Shown one piece after another: positions 23,701 to 31,389 of a DNA stretch of 42,217 bases. The DNA comes from Arthrobacter_J sp038199985 (lineage in GTDB: Bacteria > Actinomycetota > Actinomycetes > Actinomycetales > Micrococcaceae). The notes beneath the pieces are model-generated. The model ran no database searches, was not told where the DNA came from, and saw only the letters and a program-made list of their open reading frames with translations. Made by a program: the position numbers and the translations under genes. The DNA lies in contig JBBPYK010000136.1 of the NCBI GenBank assembly GCA_038199985.1, positions 1 to 42,217 on the forward strand. The letters run 5' to 3'. Numbering within the stretch: the first letter of the stretch is position 1; every line of letters starts with the position of its first letter.

Positions 23701-25221
23701 GACGGACTCCGGCGCGGCAGGTCGCTGTGCTTGGAACGTGGCCGGCTGAACGGTTGCGGCATTGTCGGCAGTGAGGTGGTTCAGCGGCTGAAACTTCCAG
23801 TTGCCATGACTGAAGCTGAGGACCACATCCGTGGTGAAGGTTGCGGCGCCATTGACTCGGACATGGTCTTCCTCGGTCAAATACGGCAGCGGCTGGTCCT
23901 GATTCTCTGCCTTCAAGAAGTCGGTGCTGGCGCCGTCGTCGAGCCCTACCTGGCGGGCTTGGTTGCTGGTGGCCACGGCCTCGTTCTCTGGAGTGCCGGG
24001 AGCAGCGACGTCGGTGGGCTGGCGCAGTGGCTCAGTTCCGGCAGCCAGAGTGAGTTCGCCATACTGGTTCAGCGAGTAGTTGTCGCTGACCGTGAAGTCT
24101 CCGGTTGGTGCCCAGAGCATTCCCTCGAACGTCTCGCGGGCCTGGTCCGTACTGGGCCAGCCAACGGTCAGCGCCTTCACGGCCTCCGCTGGTTCCTCCA
24201 GAACTTTTAGCCCCTCGGCCTGCACCGTGATCTGCGTCTGATCGTAGAATTCACCGGCGATACCCGTGACCTGGACGTGGTCTCCGATCGCTACGCTGCC
24301 CACAGTGGTCGGCGAGTAAACAAAAACGGCGTTGGAAGCGTCGTGGGAGTCTGGCTCACCGCCGGTTCCGGGTGTCTGGATGTAGTAGCCGTCGAGTCCG
24401 CCCGTGGCATAGGAGGCGGTGACGACGCCGGTGGTCGTGACGGCTTGGCCGGCTAGCGGTGAGGCATCCCCTGTTCCCTGAATGGTTGCGATACTGACGG
24501 GGTCCGACGGCGCGGGTGGATCTGTGGGCGTCGGCGTTGGCGTTGGTTCCACGGTGCCGTCGTCGGCCGTTTCGCCTGCGGCGTTGGTGGGAGTGACGGA
24601 TTCACTGAGTGTGAAATCCGCGGAATTGTCATTGGTGTCCGCACCGGTATCGCGGTTCATGGACAGCGGGTTCGTGGTTCCGCCGGGCCCCTTGGCAGGA
24701 GCGGTTTCGAACGTGTTGGAGGATCCGTAGCCCAATAAATCCGTGACATTGGCGGCGTCGATGACCGAGCCGGTAGGCAGCTGTGAGAGTGCCTGGCTTT
24801 CATCGGAGAGAACCAGTGTTCCTTTGGTTCCGCTGGTGTTCAGGTTCCCGACGACGTCGGCTTCCGGGAGTTCTGCACCGGTATCACCATTGCCTGGACC
24901 GGAGACGAGGAAGTAGCCGTTGGCGGGAATGCTCCCAGCGAGTTCAGTTACCCCGCTAGGCGCGGCCTGACCTGTCGCCGAACGGTACTGCAGTGACCAC
25001 CCGTCCAGAGACACGGCAGCGTCTGAGGTGTTGAAAAGTTCCACGAATTTGTCATTGAAGGGGGCATTGGCGCTTCCGCCATTGACGTAGGCCTCGTTGA
25101 TTACAACGGGGGAGCCCACGGCTGCCTGGTCCGCCTGTGCTGGTAGTGCTGCGAGCGGTGTGGCGATCAGTGCCGCTCCCAAAGCGGCTCCCACCCCGCT
25201 TCTCCATGACTGGTGCGTCAT
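20737..25221 (-). CDS. Secreted multidomain nuclease / 5'-nucleotidase (ExeM/NucH plus UshA-like)
   Basis: A 1494-residue exported protein likely to degrade extracellular DNA and release phosphate from nucleotides. The signal peptide is residues 1-30 (cleavage near AQA-DQ). Domains in order: lamin-tail domain (about 35-150, VVINEAYVN), OB-fold-like region with a DVLLxx-type core (about 230-330), endonuclease/exonuclease/phosphatase domain (about 510-830; IASFNVLNYF, LTGDFNAYS, SLDHIFAS, SDHDPVLVGF), metallophosphatase (about 857-1090; NINDFHGRID, GNHEFDAGW, GHTHQIYAW), 5'-nucleotidase C-terminal domain (about 1155-1330), and a short Ig-like tail. No LPXTG motif is seen. The ATG at 25221 follows AAGGAG. 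A PHO-box-like repeat lies 133 bp upstream. Confidence 0.92.
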   Translation of the reverse strand: MTHQSWRSGVGAALGAALIATPLAALPAQADQAAVGSPVVINEAYVNGGSANAPFNDKFVELFNTSDAAVSLDGWSLQYRSATGQAAPSGVTELAGSIPANGYFLVSGPGNGDTGAELPEADVVGNLNTSGTKGTLVLSDESQALSQLPTGSVIDAANVTDLLGYGSSNTFETAPAKGPGGTTNPLSMNRDTGADTNDNSADFTLSESVTPTNAAGETADDGTVEPTPTPTPTDPPAPSDPVSIATIQGTGDASPLAGQAVTTTGVVTASYATGGLDGYYIQTPGTGGEPDSHDASNAVFVYSPTTVGSVAIGDHVQVTGIAGEFYDQTQITVQAEGLKVLEEPAEAVKALTVGWPSTDQARETFEGMLWAPTGDFTVSDNYSLNQYGELTLAAGTEPLRQPTDVAAPGTPENEAVATSNQARQVGLDDGASTDFLKAENQDQPLPYLTEEDHVRVNGAATFTTDVVLSFSHGNWKFQPLNHLTADNAATVQPATFQAQRPAAPESVGGELQIASFNVLNYFTTTGDQLSGCSYYKDRDGNPITVRSGCLARGAANAENLQRQQDKIVAAINSLGADVVSLEEIENSAKFGKDRDAALAALTEALNADAPGTWDYVRSPKDLPELKNEDVIRTAFIYRTADAEPVGESVILDDNTAFSNARKPLAQTFKAVGAPDAEAFIAIVNHFKSKGSAPDSGPNADQGDGQGAWNVARTAQAEALVAFADQLKADAGTDKVFLTGDFNAYSAEDPIKALEAAGYINQGAKSGKHSYTFSGQVGSLDHIFASAAADAGVTGADVWNINSVESVALEYSRFNVNAVNFYEPNLFRASDHDPVLVGFNTSTTGADTTKLNLLNINDFHGRIDSNTVNFAGTVEMLKEEAPAGQSLFLSAGDNIGASLFASSVQQDKPTIDVLNALDLRASAVGNHEFDAGWADLRDRVQPSSDFSYLGANVYAKGTTEPVLPEYELLDIAGVDVAVIGVVTQQTPTLVTPGGIADLEFGNPVEAVNRVAQELDAAGTADVIIAEFHEGAGGVADATTIEDKVAEGGVFAEIVNNTTPLVDAIYTGHTHQIYAWDAPIPGADGETRPIVQTGSYGEHIGQITLEYNETTDEVESYTARNVARTTKDPATLVQQYPAVAKVKTIVDAALEKAAEVGNQEIGSVTADITTAFVGGDRDDRTSESTLGNLVADSLLSSLESAERGGAEIGVVNPGGLRNELYYGEDGTITYAEANAVLPFLNNLWTTTLTGAQIETMLEQQWQPDGSSRAFLALGLSDNVTYSYNPELPRGERVQSVIINGEPLETDRDYRVGTFSFLAQGGDNFSVFTEGTDTRDSGLVDRDAWISYIQSNSPLSPDFARQGVVVKGAPSTVTAGQQVTFDVAKLNLTSLGSPANTKLAVSFVNDAGTATSLGTVPVTEGAATVAVTVPGSASGSGAIVLVAEPTDTTVTLPVTADPGDVVECVKPQRPTAWWDFWGWVRYAIGTVQYKICLSQQG

Positions 25222-25353
25222 TTCCGTTTCTCCTTGACCTGGCCGTATCCGGCCGCGAGTGATGCGCGACGCCGAGTGGACGTCCCTGCTGTGGCGGTTG
25301 AACGAACGGTATGTCCCGTCACTGACACTTTGGTTCCATGCGAGCCAAGCAGG

Positions 25354-25386
25354 CATGGGTAAACATCAGGGTTACCACAGGTAAAC
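25354..25386 (-). promoter_or_regulatory. PHO-box-like array of three 11-nt direct repeats
   Basis: On the minus strand three contiguous 11-nt units read GTTTACCTGTG, GTAACCCTGAT and GTTTACCCATG. Actinobacterial PhoP binds 11-nt direct repeats with a GTTCACC core, which these resemble closely in length, phase and sequence. They lie 133 bp upstream of a nuclease/5'-nucleotidase, a typical phosphate-starvation target. The rest of the 25222-25477 gap shows no gene. Confidence 0.6.
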
Positions 25387-25477
25387 TGCCGGACAAGGTC
25401 GCCAAATTATCTTGCTCAAAATAGGGCGCAAATGAGCATCAAACCTTGACTTTGCAAGGCTTCGGGAGTGCAATGCC

Positions 25478-25957
25478 CTATCGGTCGGCGCTTTTGAGAG
25501 TTCCAGTTGAGGGCTTGTTGCCTGGCTCTGTCACGAGACAAAGGACTGTCCGATTATCTGCCTCGGACCAGTCGGCGGCCTGTGGATAAAAGAACTGCAG
25601 CGGCAGCTCGGAGTCACTGTAGGAAATCCCCACGAACTTCTCGAAGGCTGGTCGGCAGAATGCGTCCGCTTCGATCTCTGCCTTCTCGGTGCCGGGGTAC
25701 TCGCCGTCGGGCATGGTTGTGCTGGCGAAGACTTCAAATTCGTGTGGTTTGTCGCAGGGCATGAGCGTGACTTCCGTGTCGCCGTCGTCCGTGAAGCAGT
25801 CGCCATCGCGCAATTCCAGAACTGAGGCTTCTACTGTCTCCGTGACAGTCCCGTCTTCGTTCCGCTCAGGACCGGAGTCCAGCAGACCGCAGCCGCCCAC
25901 GAGCAGGCCGACGGTCAGCAGCGAGCCGAGCGCTGCGACACGCACCGACGTAGTCAC
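25478..25957 (-). CDS. Lipoprotein of the septum-formation-like family
   Basis: A 159-residue probable lipoprotein. The N-terminus is a short hydrophobic signal with lipobox LLVGGC and acylated Cys23. The mature part has two paired-Cys segments (GDCFTD...MPCDKPHEFEVF and DAFCRPAF...TVLCLV), the pattern of the Septum_form family found in actinobacterial membrane proteins. The function is not established. It starts with GTG behind AGGGGA and is followed by about 256 bp before the nuclease start on the same strand. Confidence 0.75.
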   Translation of the reverse strand: MTTSVRVAALGSLLTVGLLVGGCGLLDSGPERNEDGTVTETVEASVLELRDGDCFTDDGDTEVTLMPCDKPHEFEVFASTTMPDGEYPGTEKAEIEADAFCRPAFEKFVGISYSDSELPLQFFYPQAADWSEADNRTVLCLVTEPGNKPSTGTLKSADR

Positions 25958-26036
25958 GATTCCCCTAGCATCCAGCTAGCTTACCCAAACCGGCTCCTCG
26001 CCCACTCGTCCCCTCGAGGGGGTCAGGGTTAAAGCA

Positions 26037-26066
26037 GTGTGCCCCGGACCTGAATCCGGGGCACAC
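26037..26066 (-). terminator. Terminator of tRNA-Ser(TGA)
   Basis: A 12-bp perfect stem GTGTGCCCCGGA/TCCGGGGCACAC with a 6-nt loop, followed on the minus strand by TGCTTT, 8 nt beyond the tRNA. Confidence 0.8.
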
Positions 26067-26074
26067 CATCTGTG

Positions 26075-26162
26075 CGGAAGGTAAGAGATTCGAACTCTTG
26101 GTACGGGGTTACCGCACACTGGTTTTCAAGACCAGCTCCATCGGCCGCTCGGACAACCTTCC
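26075..26162 (-). tRNA. tRNA-Ser(TGA)
   Basis: An 88-nt class II tRNA on the minus strand: acceptor GGAAGGT/ACCTTCC, discriminator G, anticodon stem CTGGT/ACCAG with loop CTTGAAA giving anticodon TGA, long variable arm, T-arm AAGAG-TTCGAAT-CTCTT. Confidence 0.96.
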
Positions 26163-26224
26163 TCCCTGATAGTTTGTCACGGAGAATCAGTTGCTCACAA
26201 ATCTATGCGTACCCGGAGGGAATC

Positions 26225-27196
26225 ATGAGAGCGGTAGTGATCACGGACGACGGCGGCCCTGAGGTTCTGGAGGTCCGTGATGTTGCGGAGCCGATACCTG
26301 CGGATGGCGAGATACTCATTGACGTCGCGGCGGCAGGGTTGAACAGGGCGGACGTGCAGCAACGGCGGGGCGTGTATCCGCCGCCTCCCGGCGCATCGGA
26401 GTATCTGGGCCTGGAGGTGTCCGGGCGCATTGCGGATCCACGGCATTCCACCTTTGCGAAGGGTGATGAGGTTGTAGCGCTGCTTTCCGGCGGTGGCTAT
26501 GCGGAGCGCGTCGCGGTGCCAGCGGGGCAGGTTCTTCCCGTGCCCGACGGCGTGTCCCTGGTGGATGCGGCATCGCTGCCCGAGGTTGCGGCGACTGTCT
26601 ATTCGAACCTCTTCATGGCAGCCGGGCTTGTTGAGGGAGAGACGGTACTGATCCATGGGGGCGCTGGTGGAATCGGGACAATGGCCATCCAGTTGGCCCG
26701 TGCCCTGGGCGTGCACGCGGTGGCGACGGCAGGATCGGCGTCGAAAGTTGAGCTGGTTCGATCCCTCGGGGCCGCGGGGATCAACTATCGCGATGAAGAT
26801 TTCGTGGCACGGGTACGCGAACTAACTGATGGTCGCGGCGCCGACGTGATTCTCGACGTCGTCGGCGCCAAGTACCTGGAGCGGAACGTCAGCGCGCTCG
26901 CGACAAGCGGCCGGTTGGTGATTATCGGTCTACAGGGTGGCGCGAAAGCTGAGTTGAATCTGGGCGCGCTCATGGGTAAGAGGGCCGCGGTGATGGGCAC
27001 CACGCTTCGTTCTCGCCCGGTGGAGGAGAAGTCCGCCATCATGGCCGCCGTCGGGAAGAATGTTTGGCCATTGGTCGAATCCGGAGCGGTCAAAACCCAG
27101 ATATGCCGGACGTTCGCTCTCGAGGACGCGGCAGCAGCGCACGAGTACTTCGACTCAGGCGAGCACACCGGGAAGGTGTTGCTGACGCTGCGCTAA
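26225..27196 (+). CDS. NAD(P)H-quinone oxidoreductase (zeta-crystallin/PIG3 type)
   Basis: A 323-residue zinc-free medium-chain dehydrogenase. NRADVQQRRGVYPPPPGASEYLGLEVSG (about 40-67) is diagnostic of the PIG3-like quinone oxidoreductases, and the Rossmann site is IHGGAGGIGTMAIQLARA (about 141-158). Members reduce quinones by one or two electrons using NADPH, often in oxidative stress; the substrate here is unknown. The ATG at 26225 has GGAGGGA at good spacing; in-frame sequence further upstream runs into the tRNA and is not coding. Confidence 0.9.
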   Translation: MRAVVITDDGGPEVLEVRDVAEPIPADGEILIDVAAAGLNRADVQQRRGVYPPPPGASEYLGLEVSGRIADPRHSTFAKGDEVVALLSGGGYAERVAVPAGQVLPVPDGVSLVDAASLPEVAATVYSNLFMAAGLVEGETVLIHGGAGGIGTMAIQLARALGVHAVATAGSASKVELVRSLGAAGINYRDEDFVARVRELTDGRGADVILDVVGAKYLERNVSALATSGRLVIIGLQGGAKAELNLGALMGKRAAVMGTTLRSRPVEEKSAIMAAVGKNVWPLVESGAVKTQICRTFALEDAAAAHEYFDSGEHTGKVLLTLR

Positions 27197-27238
27197 CGCA
27201 ACGAAGCAACGAGCGGGCCGCAATCGATCTCGGACTAT

Positions 27239-27279
27239 ATACTCGGTATGTAATACTGGTTCCAACAGCTACCGAGTAT
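27239..27279 (+). promoter_or_regulatory. Operator candidate of the PadR operon
   Basis: ATACTCGGTA (27239-27248) and TACCGAGTAT (27270-27279) form a perfect 10-bp inverted repeat with a 21-bp spacer, and a partial third site ATACTGGT lies between. A -10 candidate TAATAC (27251-27256) falls between the arms, so binding would block initiation. PadR regulators commonly control their own operons. Confidence 0.6.
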
Positions 27280-27293
27280 CTATAGGGGGATCC

Positions 27294-27917
27294 GTGTCCA
27301 TTCGTCACAGCCTGCTGGCGCTTCTTCAGGAGCAGCCGCGGTACGGCTATCAGCTACGCGCCGAGTTCGAGCAGCGGACCGGCTCCACCTGGCCCCTCAA
27401 CATCGGGCAGGTGTACACCACCCTGGACCGGCTAGAACGAGACTCGCTGGTCATCCGCGACGGCGACGACGGCGAAGGTCACGTCATGTACCAGCTCACG
27501 GAAGCTGGCAGCGAGGAAGTCCGCAACTGGTTCTCCCACCCGGTTGCCATGACGAACCCGCCGCGCAACGAACTAGCCATCAAGCTGGCGCTCGCGGTCA
27601 CCCTCCCAGGCGTGGATGTCAGTGGCGTGATTCAGGCGCAACGAGTTTCGTCCATGCGTTCGCTGCAGGACTACACGAAAGCCAAGCGCGACACCTCAAC
27701 GCACAACCGACCAGAGGACACTGCTTGGCTGCTGGTGCTCGACTCGCTCATTTTCAGCACCGAAGCCGAGATCCGCTGGCTCGATCATTGTGAAGCCCGG
27801 ATGCTCCAGCTCAGCAACGCCCGCAAAGTGCGTCCCGACGGCACCACACTCAGCGCCCAACACACCGACAACGTTCTGCAGCAGCCGACGTCGCGCACCG
27901 TCGGGGGAAGAAAATGA
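27294..27917 (+). CDS. PadR-family transcriptional regulator
   Basis: A 207-residue PadR repressor. The N-terminal winged helix is SIRHSLLALLQEQPRYGYQLRAEFE, then NIGQVYTTLDRLERDSLV and VMYQLTEAG. A helical C-terminal domain (about 95-165) should dimerise and often binds small molecules. The start is GTG at 27294 with AGGGGGA upstream. It overlaps the downstream ABC ATPase by 4 bp (ATGA), so it is the first gene of the exporter operon and the likely ligand of the upstream inverted repeat. Confidence 0.93.
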   Translation: MSIRHSLLALLQEQPRYGYQLRAEFEQRTGSTWPLNIGQVYTTLDRLERDSLVIRDGDDGEGHVMYQLTEAGSEEVRNWFSHPVAMTNPPRNELAIKLALAVTLPGVDVSGVIQAQRVSSMRSLQDYTKAKRDTSTHNRPEDTAWLLVLDSLIFSTEAEIRWLDHCEARMLQLSNARKVRPDGTTLSAQHTDNVLQQPTSRTVGGRK

Positions 27918-28636
27918 GCCAGATACTTCAACTGGCAGGAGTGAACCGCACCTATGGGAAAGGTGCGACGTCGATTGCCGCCCTCCGCAACGTCAACCTC
28001 ACCATCGACGCGGGCGAGTTCGTGGCCGTCATGGGACCCTCCGGTTCCGGAAAATCCTCTCTCCTGGCGTTGGCCGGCGGGCTGGACGCGCCGACGTCGG
28101 GCGAGATCTTCGTTGAAGGCACGCCCCTCAGCGAATTGCGCCTGAACGAGCTGGCCAGGCTCCGACGTCGGGCTATTGGGTACGTGTTCCAAGACTTCAA
28201 CCTGGTGCCAACATTGACCGCGGCGGAGAACGTTTCCCTGCCTCGCGAGCTCGACGGCGTCCCCTTGCGGAAAGCGCAGCGGCAGGCGAAGGACGCATTG
28301 CGCATTGTGGGAATCGAGGCGCTCGCCGATCGGTTCATGGATGAGATGTCTGGAGGTCAGCAGCAGCGGGTGGCTATAGCACGAGCGATCGTGGGGGACC
28401 GGCATCTGATCCTCGCCGATGAGCCGACGGGCGCGCTGGATTCAGCAACAGGCGACGAGGTCATGAGCGTTTTGCGTCACCGGGCCGATGCCGGGTCTGC
28501 GGTGATGCTGGTGACGCACGAAGCCCGCCACGCAGCGTGGGCTGACCGGGTGGTCTATATCCGGGACGGCCGAATCGCGGACGAGGCGCGGGCTTCGCAG
28601 GATCCGTCAGTTCTCCTTGCGCAGAGCGGACTGTAA
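27914..28636 (+). CDS. ABC transporter ATP-binding protein (MacB/LolD type)
   Basis: A 240-residue ATPase. Walker A is GPSGSGKSS (41-49), the signature is MSGGQQQRVAIARA (about 145-158), and Walker B is LILADEPTGALD. The sequence class matches ATPases that pair with FtsX-like permeases, and the next gene encodes one. Coupled to the PadR gene by overlap and 2 bp from the permease gene. Confidence 0.94.
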   Translation: MSQILQLAGVNRTYGKGATSIAALRNVNLTIDAGEFVAVMGPSGSGKSSLLALAGGLDAPTSGEIFVEGTPLSELRLNELARLRRRAIGYVFQDFNLVPTLTAAENVSLPRELDGVPLRKAQRQAKDALRIVGIEALADRFMDEMSGGQQQRVAIARAIVGDRHLILADEPTGALDSATGDEVMSVLRHRADAGSAVMLVTHEARHAAWADRVVYIRDGRIADEARASQDPSVLLAQSGL

Positions 28637-28638
28637 GC

Positions 28639-31374
28639 GTGCCGGTAGACGTCACGGCACACCGCGGTTCACGATGGCAGTCCTTTCGCCTGGCCTTGCG
28701 GCTCGCAGGGCGTGATGCTCTTAACCACCGGGGGCGCAGCGCGCTGATCGTGTCTCTGATTGCACTGCCCGTTGCCGCGATGACCGTGATCGTCCTGCTG
28801 CTCACGAGTACTCAGGCCACAGTGCAGGAACGCATTGATGCTGAGCTGGGGACCGCGCAGGCTTACCTGACACCTCTAAACACAGAAGGCAGCGGAGCGG
28901 TTCAGGACCCGACGCGACCGACTGGCCCCTATTTTCCCGGCGAGCCGAGTCCGGGTTTCGTTCCGAAGGAACCGTCGAGCGTAGTGCCTGAGGGGTACAC
29001 GGTCATCGAGGAACGGGATAGTCAGACGTTCGTGCACAAGGGAAAGTTGGACATCAATGCGAGGCTCGTAGGCAGCGATCTCTTCAACCCTGCCTTCGAA
29101 TCTAGGTTCTCCCTGATCGAGGGATCACATGCAACAGACGACGGCGTGTACCTCAGCCCTTCCCTTAAGGATCGGCTGGGTACGGAGATCGGGGAGAGTA
29201 TCTCCACTACCTCGGGCACCTACCCTGTGCGCGGCGTGCTCCGCGATTCGTTGAGTTCGGGCGCCGGTCACAACCGAGACTCCATCTACGCTTCGACGTC
29301 CCATCCTCTCCTTGTCGTATCAGAGTCTGCCCAGAAGCGCCTGTATCTCTTCGGAGACGAACCTCTGACGTGGCCGCAGATCCGGGAGCTCAATGCGCAG
29401 GGCGTCGCTGCCCTGTCCAGAGCTGTCCTCCTCGATCCACCAGAGAAGACGGAGTTGACCAGTGCAGCGGCCGCCCAGGAACGCCAGCTGATCACCGCCA
29501 TTCTCGGCGTCAGTATGGTCGGGATCCTGGTTCTTGCCGAAGTGGGACTTCTAGCCGGGGCTGCGTTCGCCGTCGGTGCCAAGAACCAGCGTCGGATGCT
29601 AGCGCTCTTGGCCGCGGCCGGAGGAGAGAAAGCGACAGTCCGATCCGTGGTGACGGCGTCGGGCGTGGTCCTGGGTGCCCTCGGTGCCATAGCTGGGGTG
29701 GCTGTCGGCACCGGGGTTGCGGCCGCCGTCGTGCACTGGAGTTTGTCGCAGTATTCACCTCTGTTCGTAGGCTTCCACGTGCTGGTCTCGCCACTGATCC
29801 TTTTTGCACTGCTGGGCTTCGCGGCGTCGGTGATCGCAGCGGCCGTCCCTGGGCGTGCTATCGCGAAACAGGATGCCTTCAACTCACTGAAATCGGCCCA
29901 GGCGCCATCGAGGTTGCCCCGTAAAATTCCGGTGGTTGGGCTAGGACTCGTTGGTCTGTCGCTGCTGATCGGTGGCGCCGGCGTCGGCATTATCCTCGGC
30001 CTAGAAAATCCGGAGCAGTACGGGCCCAAGGCTATCGTGTTCATCCCCCTTATGGCCGGGGGAACCCTGCTTTTTCTGCTGGGTCTGCTGATGTGCACAG
30101 GACGTATCGTCGTTCTCATGGGCAAGTTCGCCGGAATATTGCCATTGGCGCCCCGGATGGCCGTGCGGGACGCGTCACGAAACCGAGGCCGCTCCGTGCC
30201 ATCGATTGCCGCCGTTCTCGCTGCAACGGCGCTTGCCGCCATCGTCATGGTGGGCTCCGCAACATTTGCCCAGGAACAAGCCGGAAAGCGTCACTTAACG
30301 CTCCAGAGTCAGCAGGGAGCGATCTCGCTCCTCGACTACGAGTTGGACGGCAGAGAGGGCCCGACTATCGACGCACACCACATCGCCTCGCCCGTGGAAT
30401 CGGTACTCGGCCCGGTTAGGTCCACCACCATCATCAGCGGTGTCCACGACTCATGCGACCAGGGAAAGGGCTGCCTCCAACGTGAGTTCATGCTGCCACC
30501 ACGAAATACCTGCGCGGCTAAAGCCGAAAGAAATGTTGGCGACATCTGGTCCTGCACAGATCCCTTTGCTGGGGGCAGCCTAGCTTTTCCACTGCTCACT
30601 GTCGGTGGAGCGGAAGCACTGAAGGCCATGTTGGGTCAGGAGCCCACACCCGAAGTGCTGCAGGCACTGAAGGACGGCAAGATGGTGGTCCTAGAGCCGG
30701 CCTGGATAGAGGACGGATATGTCAGTATTCGCTCCCGCACTTATGGAGCTGAAGGCGGCGACGTGCTCGACGAAGGGCGCCTCGAGCTGCCTGCTGTGGC
30801 CGCCGAGCCAGTTGCCAAGTTGTCCGTTGGAGGAGTGATCTCGGTTCAAACCGCCAAGAAATACGGGTTCAAGGTCGAGGAATTCAGTGTAGTTATGGAC
30901 CTTCCCTCGCAGCCAACGCAGGTAGAAGCCGACGCGATCAACCTGGAACTCGAATCCGGGCTCTGGTTCGCGTTCCAGCACCCGGGCCCGCCCACCGAGA
31001 AGATCCTCTGGGCGATCGCGGGGATCGCCAGCCTGGTGGCCCTGACCGCCGCCTCCATCACTGCTGGCCTCGCGCTCGCCGACGGAAGGGCGGACCACAT
31101 GACTCTCGCAGGCGTTGGCGCGGCGCCGCGCCTGCGCAAGGCAATGACCGCCTGGCAGTCCGGGCTAACCGCCGTCGTCGGGGTCGGTCTGGGGCTGGCG
31201 GCGGGGCTCCTGCCTGCCATCGCACTGTTCGGTTCCGCAAGGGAATACGTCCTGGTGGTGCCCTGGCTGCAGCTCGGGGTGCTGCTCATCCTGGTTCCTG
31301 TGGCGGGGGCCGCATCCGCGTGGCTGTTCACCCGCACTCGCATTCCGATGGCCAGACGTGGGCTGCTCCAATAA
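28639..31374 (+). CDS. FtsX-like ABC permease
   Basis: A 911-residue membrane protein. An N-terminal span (about 30-55, ALIVSLIALPVAAMTVIVLLL) is followed by a large external domain (about 60-270), a four-helix FtsX core with further helices (about 275-550), a second external domain, and a final three-helix FtsX core (about 790-900). The duplicated FtsX layout is typical of peptide or antibiotic-sensing and export permeases in actinobacteria. Starts with GTG 2 bp after the ATPase gene. The substrate is unknown. It is convergent with the ABC-2 exporter genes with 15 bp between and no terminator. Confidence 0.9.
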   Translation: MPVDVTAHRGSRWQSFRLALRLAGRDALNHRGRSALIVSLIALPVAAMTVIVLLLTSTQATVQERIDAELGTAQAYLTPLNTEGSGAVQDPTRPTGPYFPGEPSPGFVPKEPSSVVPEGYTVIEERDSQTFVHKGKLDINARLVGSDLFNPAFESRFSLIEGSHATDDGVYLSPSLKDRLGTEIGESISTTSGTYPVRGVLRDSLSSGAGHNRDSIYASTSHPLLVVSESAQKRLYLFGDEPLTWPQIRELNAQGVAALSRAVLLDPPEKTELTSAAAAQERQLITAILGVSMVGILVLAEVGLLAGAAFAVGAKNQRRMLALLAAAGGEKATVRSVVTASGVVLGALGAIAGVAVGTGVAAAVVHWSLSQYSPLFVGFHVLVSPLILFALLGFAASVIAAAVPGRAIAKQDAFNSLKSAQAPSRLPRKIPVVGLGLVGLSLLIGGAGVGIILGLENPEQYGPKAIVFIPLMAGGTLLFLLGLLMCTGRIVVLMGKFAGILPLAPRMAVRDASRNRGRSVPSIAAVLAATALAAIVMVGSATFAQEQAGKRHLTLQSQQGAISLLDYELDGREGPTIDAHHIASPVESVLGPVRSTTIISGVHDSCDQGKGCLQREFMLPPRNTCAAKAERNVGDIWSCTDPFAGGSLAFPLLTVGGAEALKAMLGQEPTPEVLQALKDGKMVVLEPAWIEDGYVSIRSRTYGAEGGDVLDEGRLELPAVAAEPVAKLSVGGVISVQTAKKYGFKVEEFSVVMDLPSQPTQVEADAINLELESGLWFAFQHPGPPTEKILWAIAGIASLVALTAASITAGLALADGRADHMTLAGVGAAPRLRKAMTAWQSGLTAVVGVGLGLAAGLLPAIALFGSAREYVLVVPWLQLGVLLILVPVAGAASAWLFTRTRIPMARRGLLQ

Positions 31375-31389
31375 AAAGCACTGTGGCAC

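Noticed and set aside
25222..25356. Longer start of the nuclease gene
   Set aside because: The open frame extends to 25356, but a clear signal peptide and AAGGAG support the ATG at 25221, and the upstream part would overlap the PHO-box-like repeats.
29286..30248. Long minus-strand frame opposite the FtsX permease
   Set aside because: It lies entirely within a well-formed permease gene, is Ser/Pro/Ala-rich without motifs, and is most likely a GC-bias shadow.
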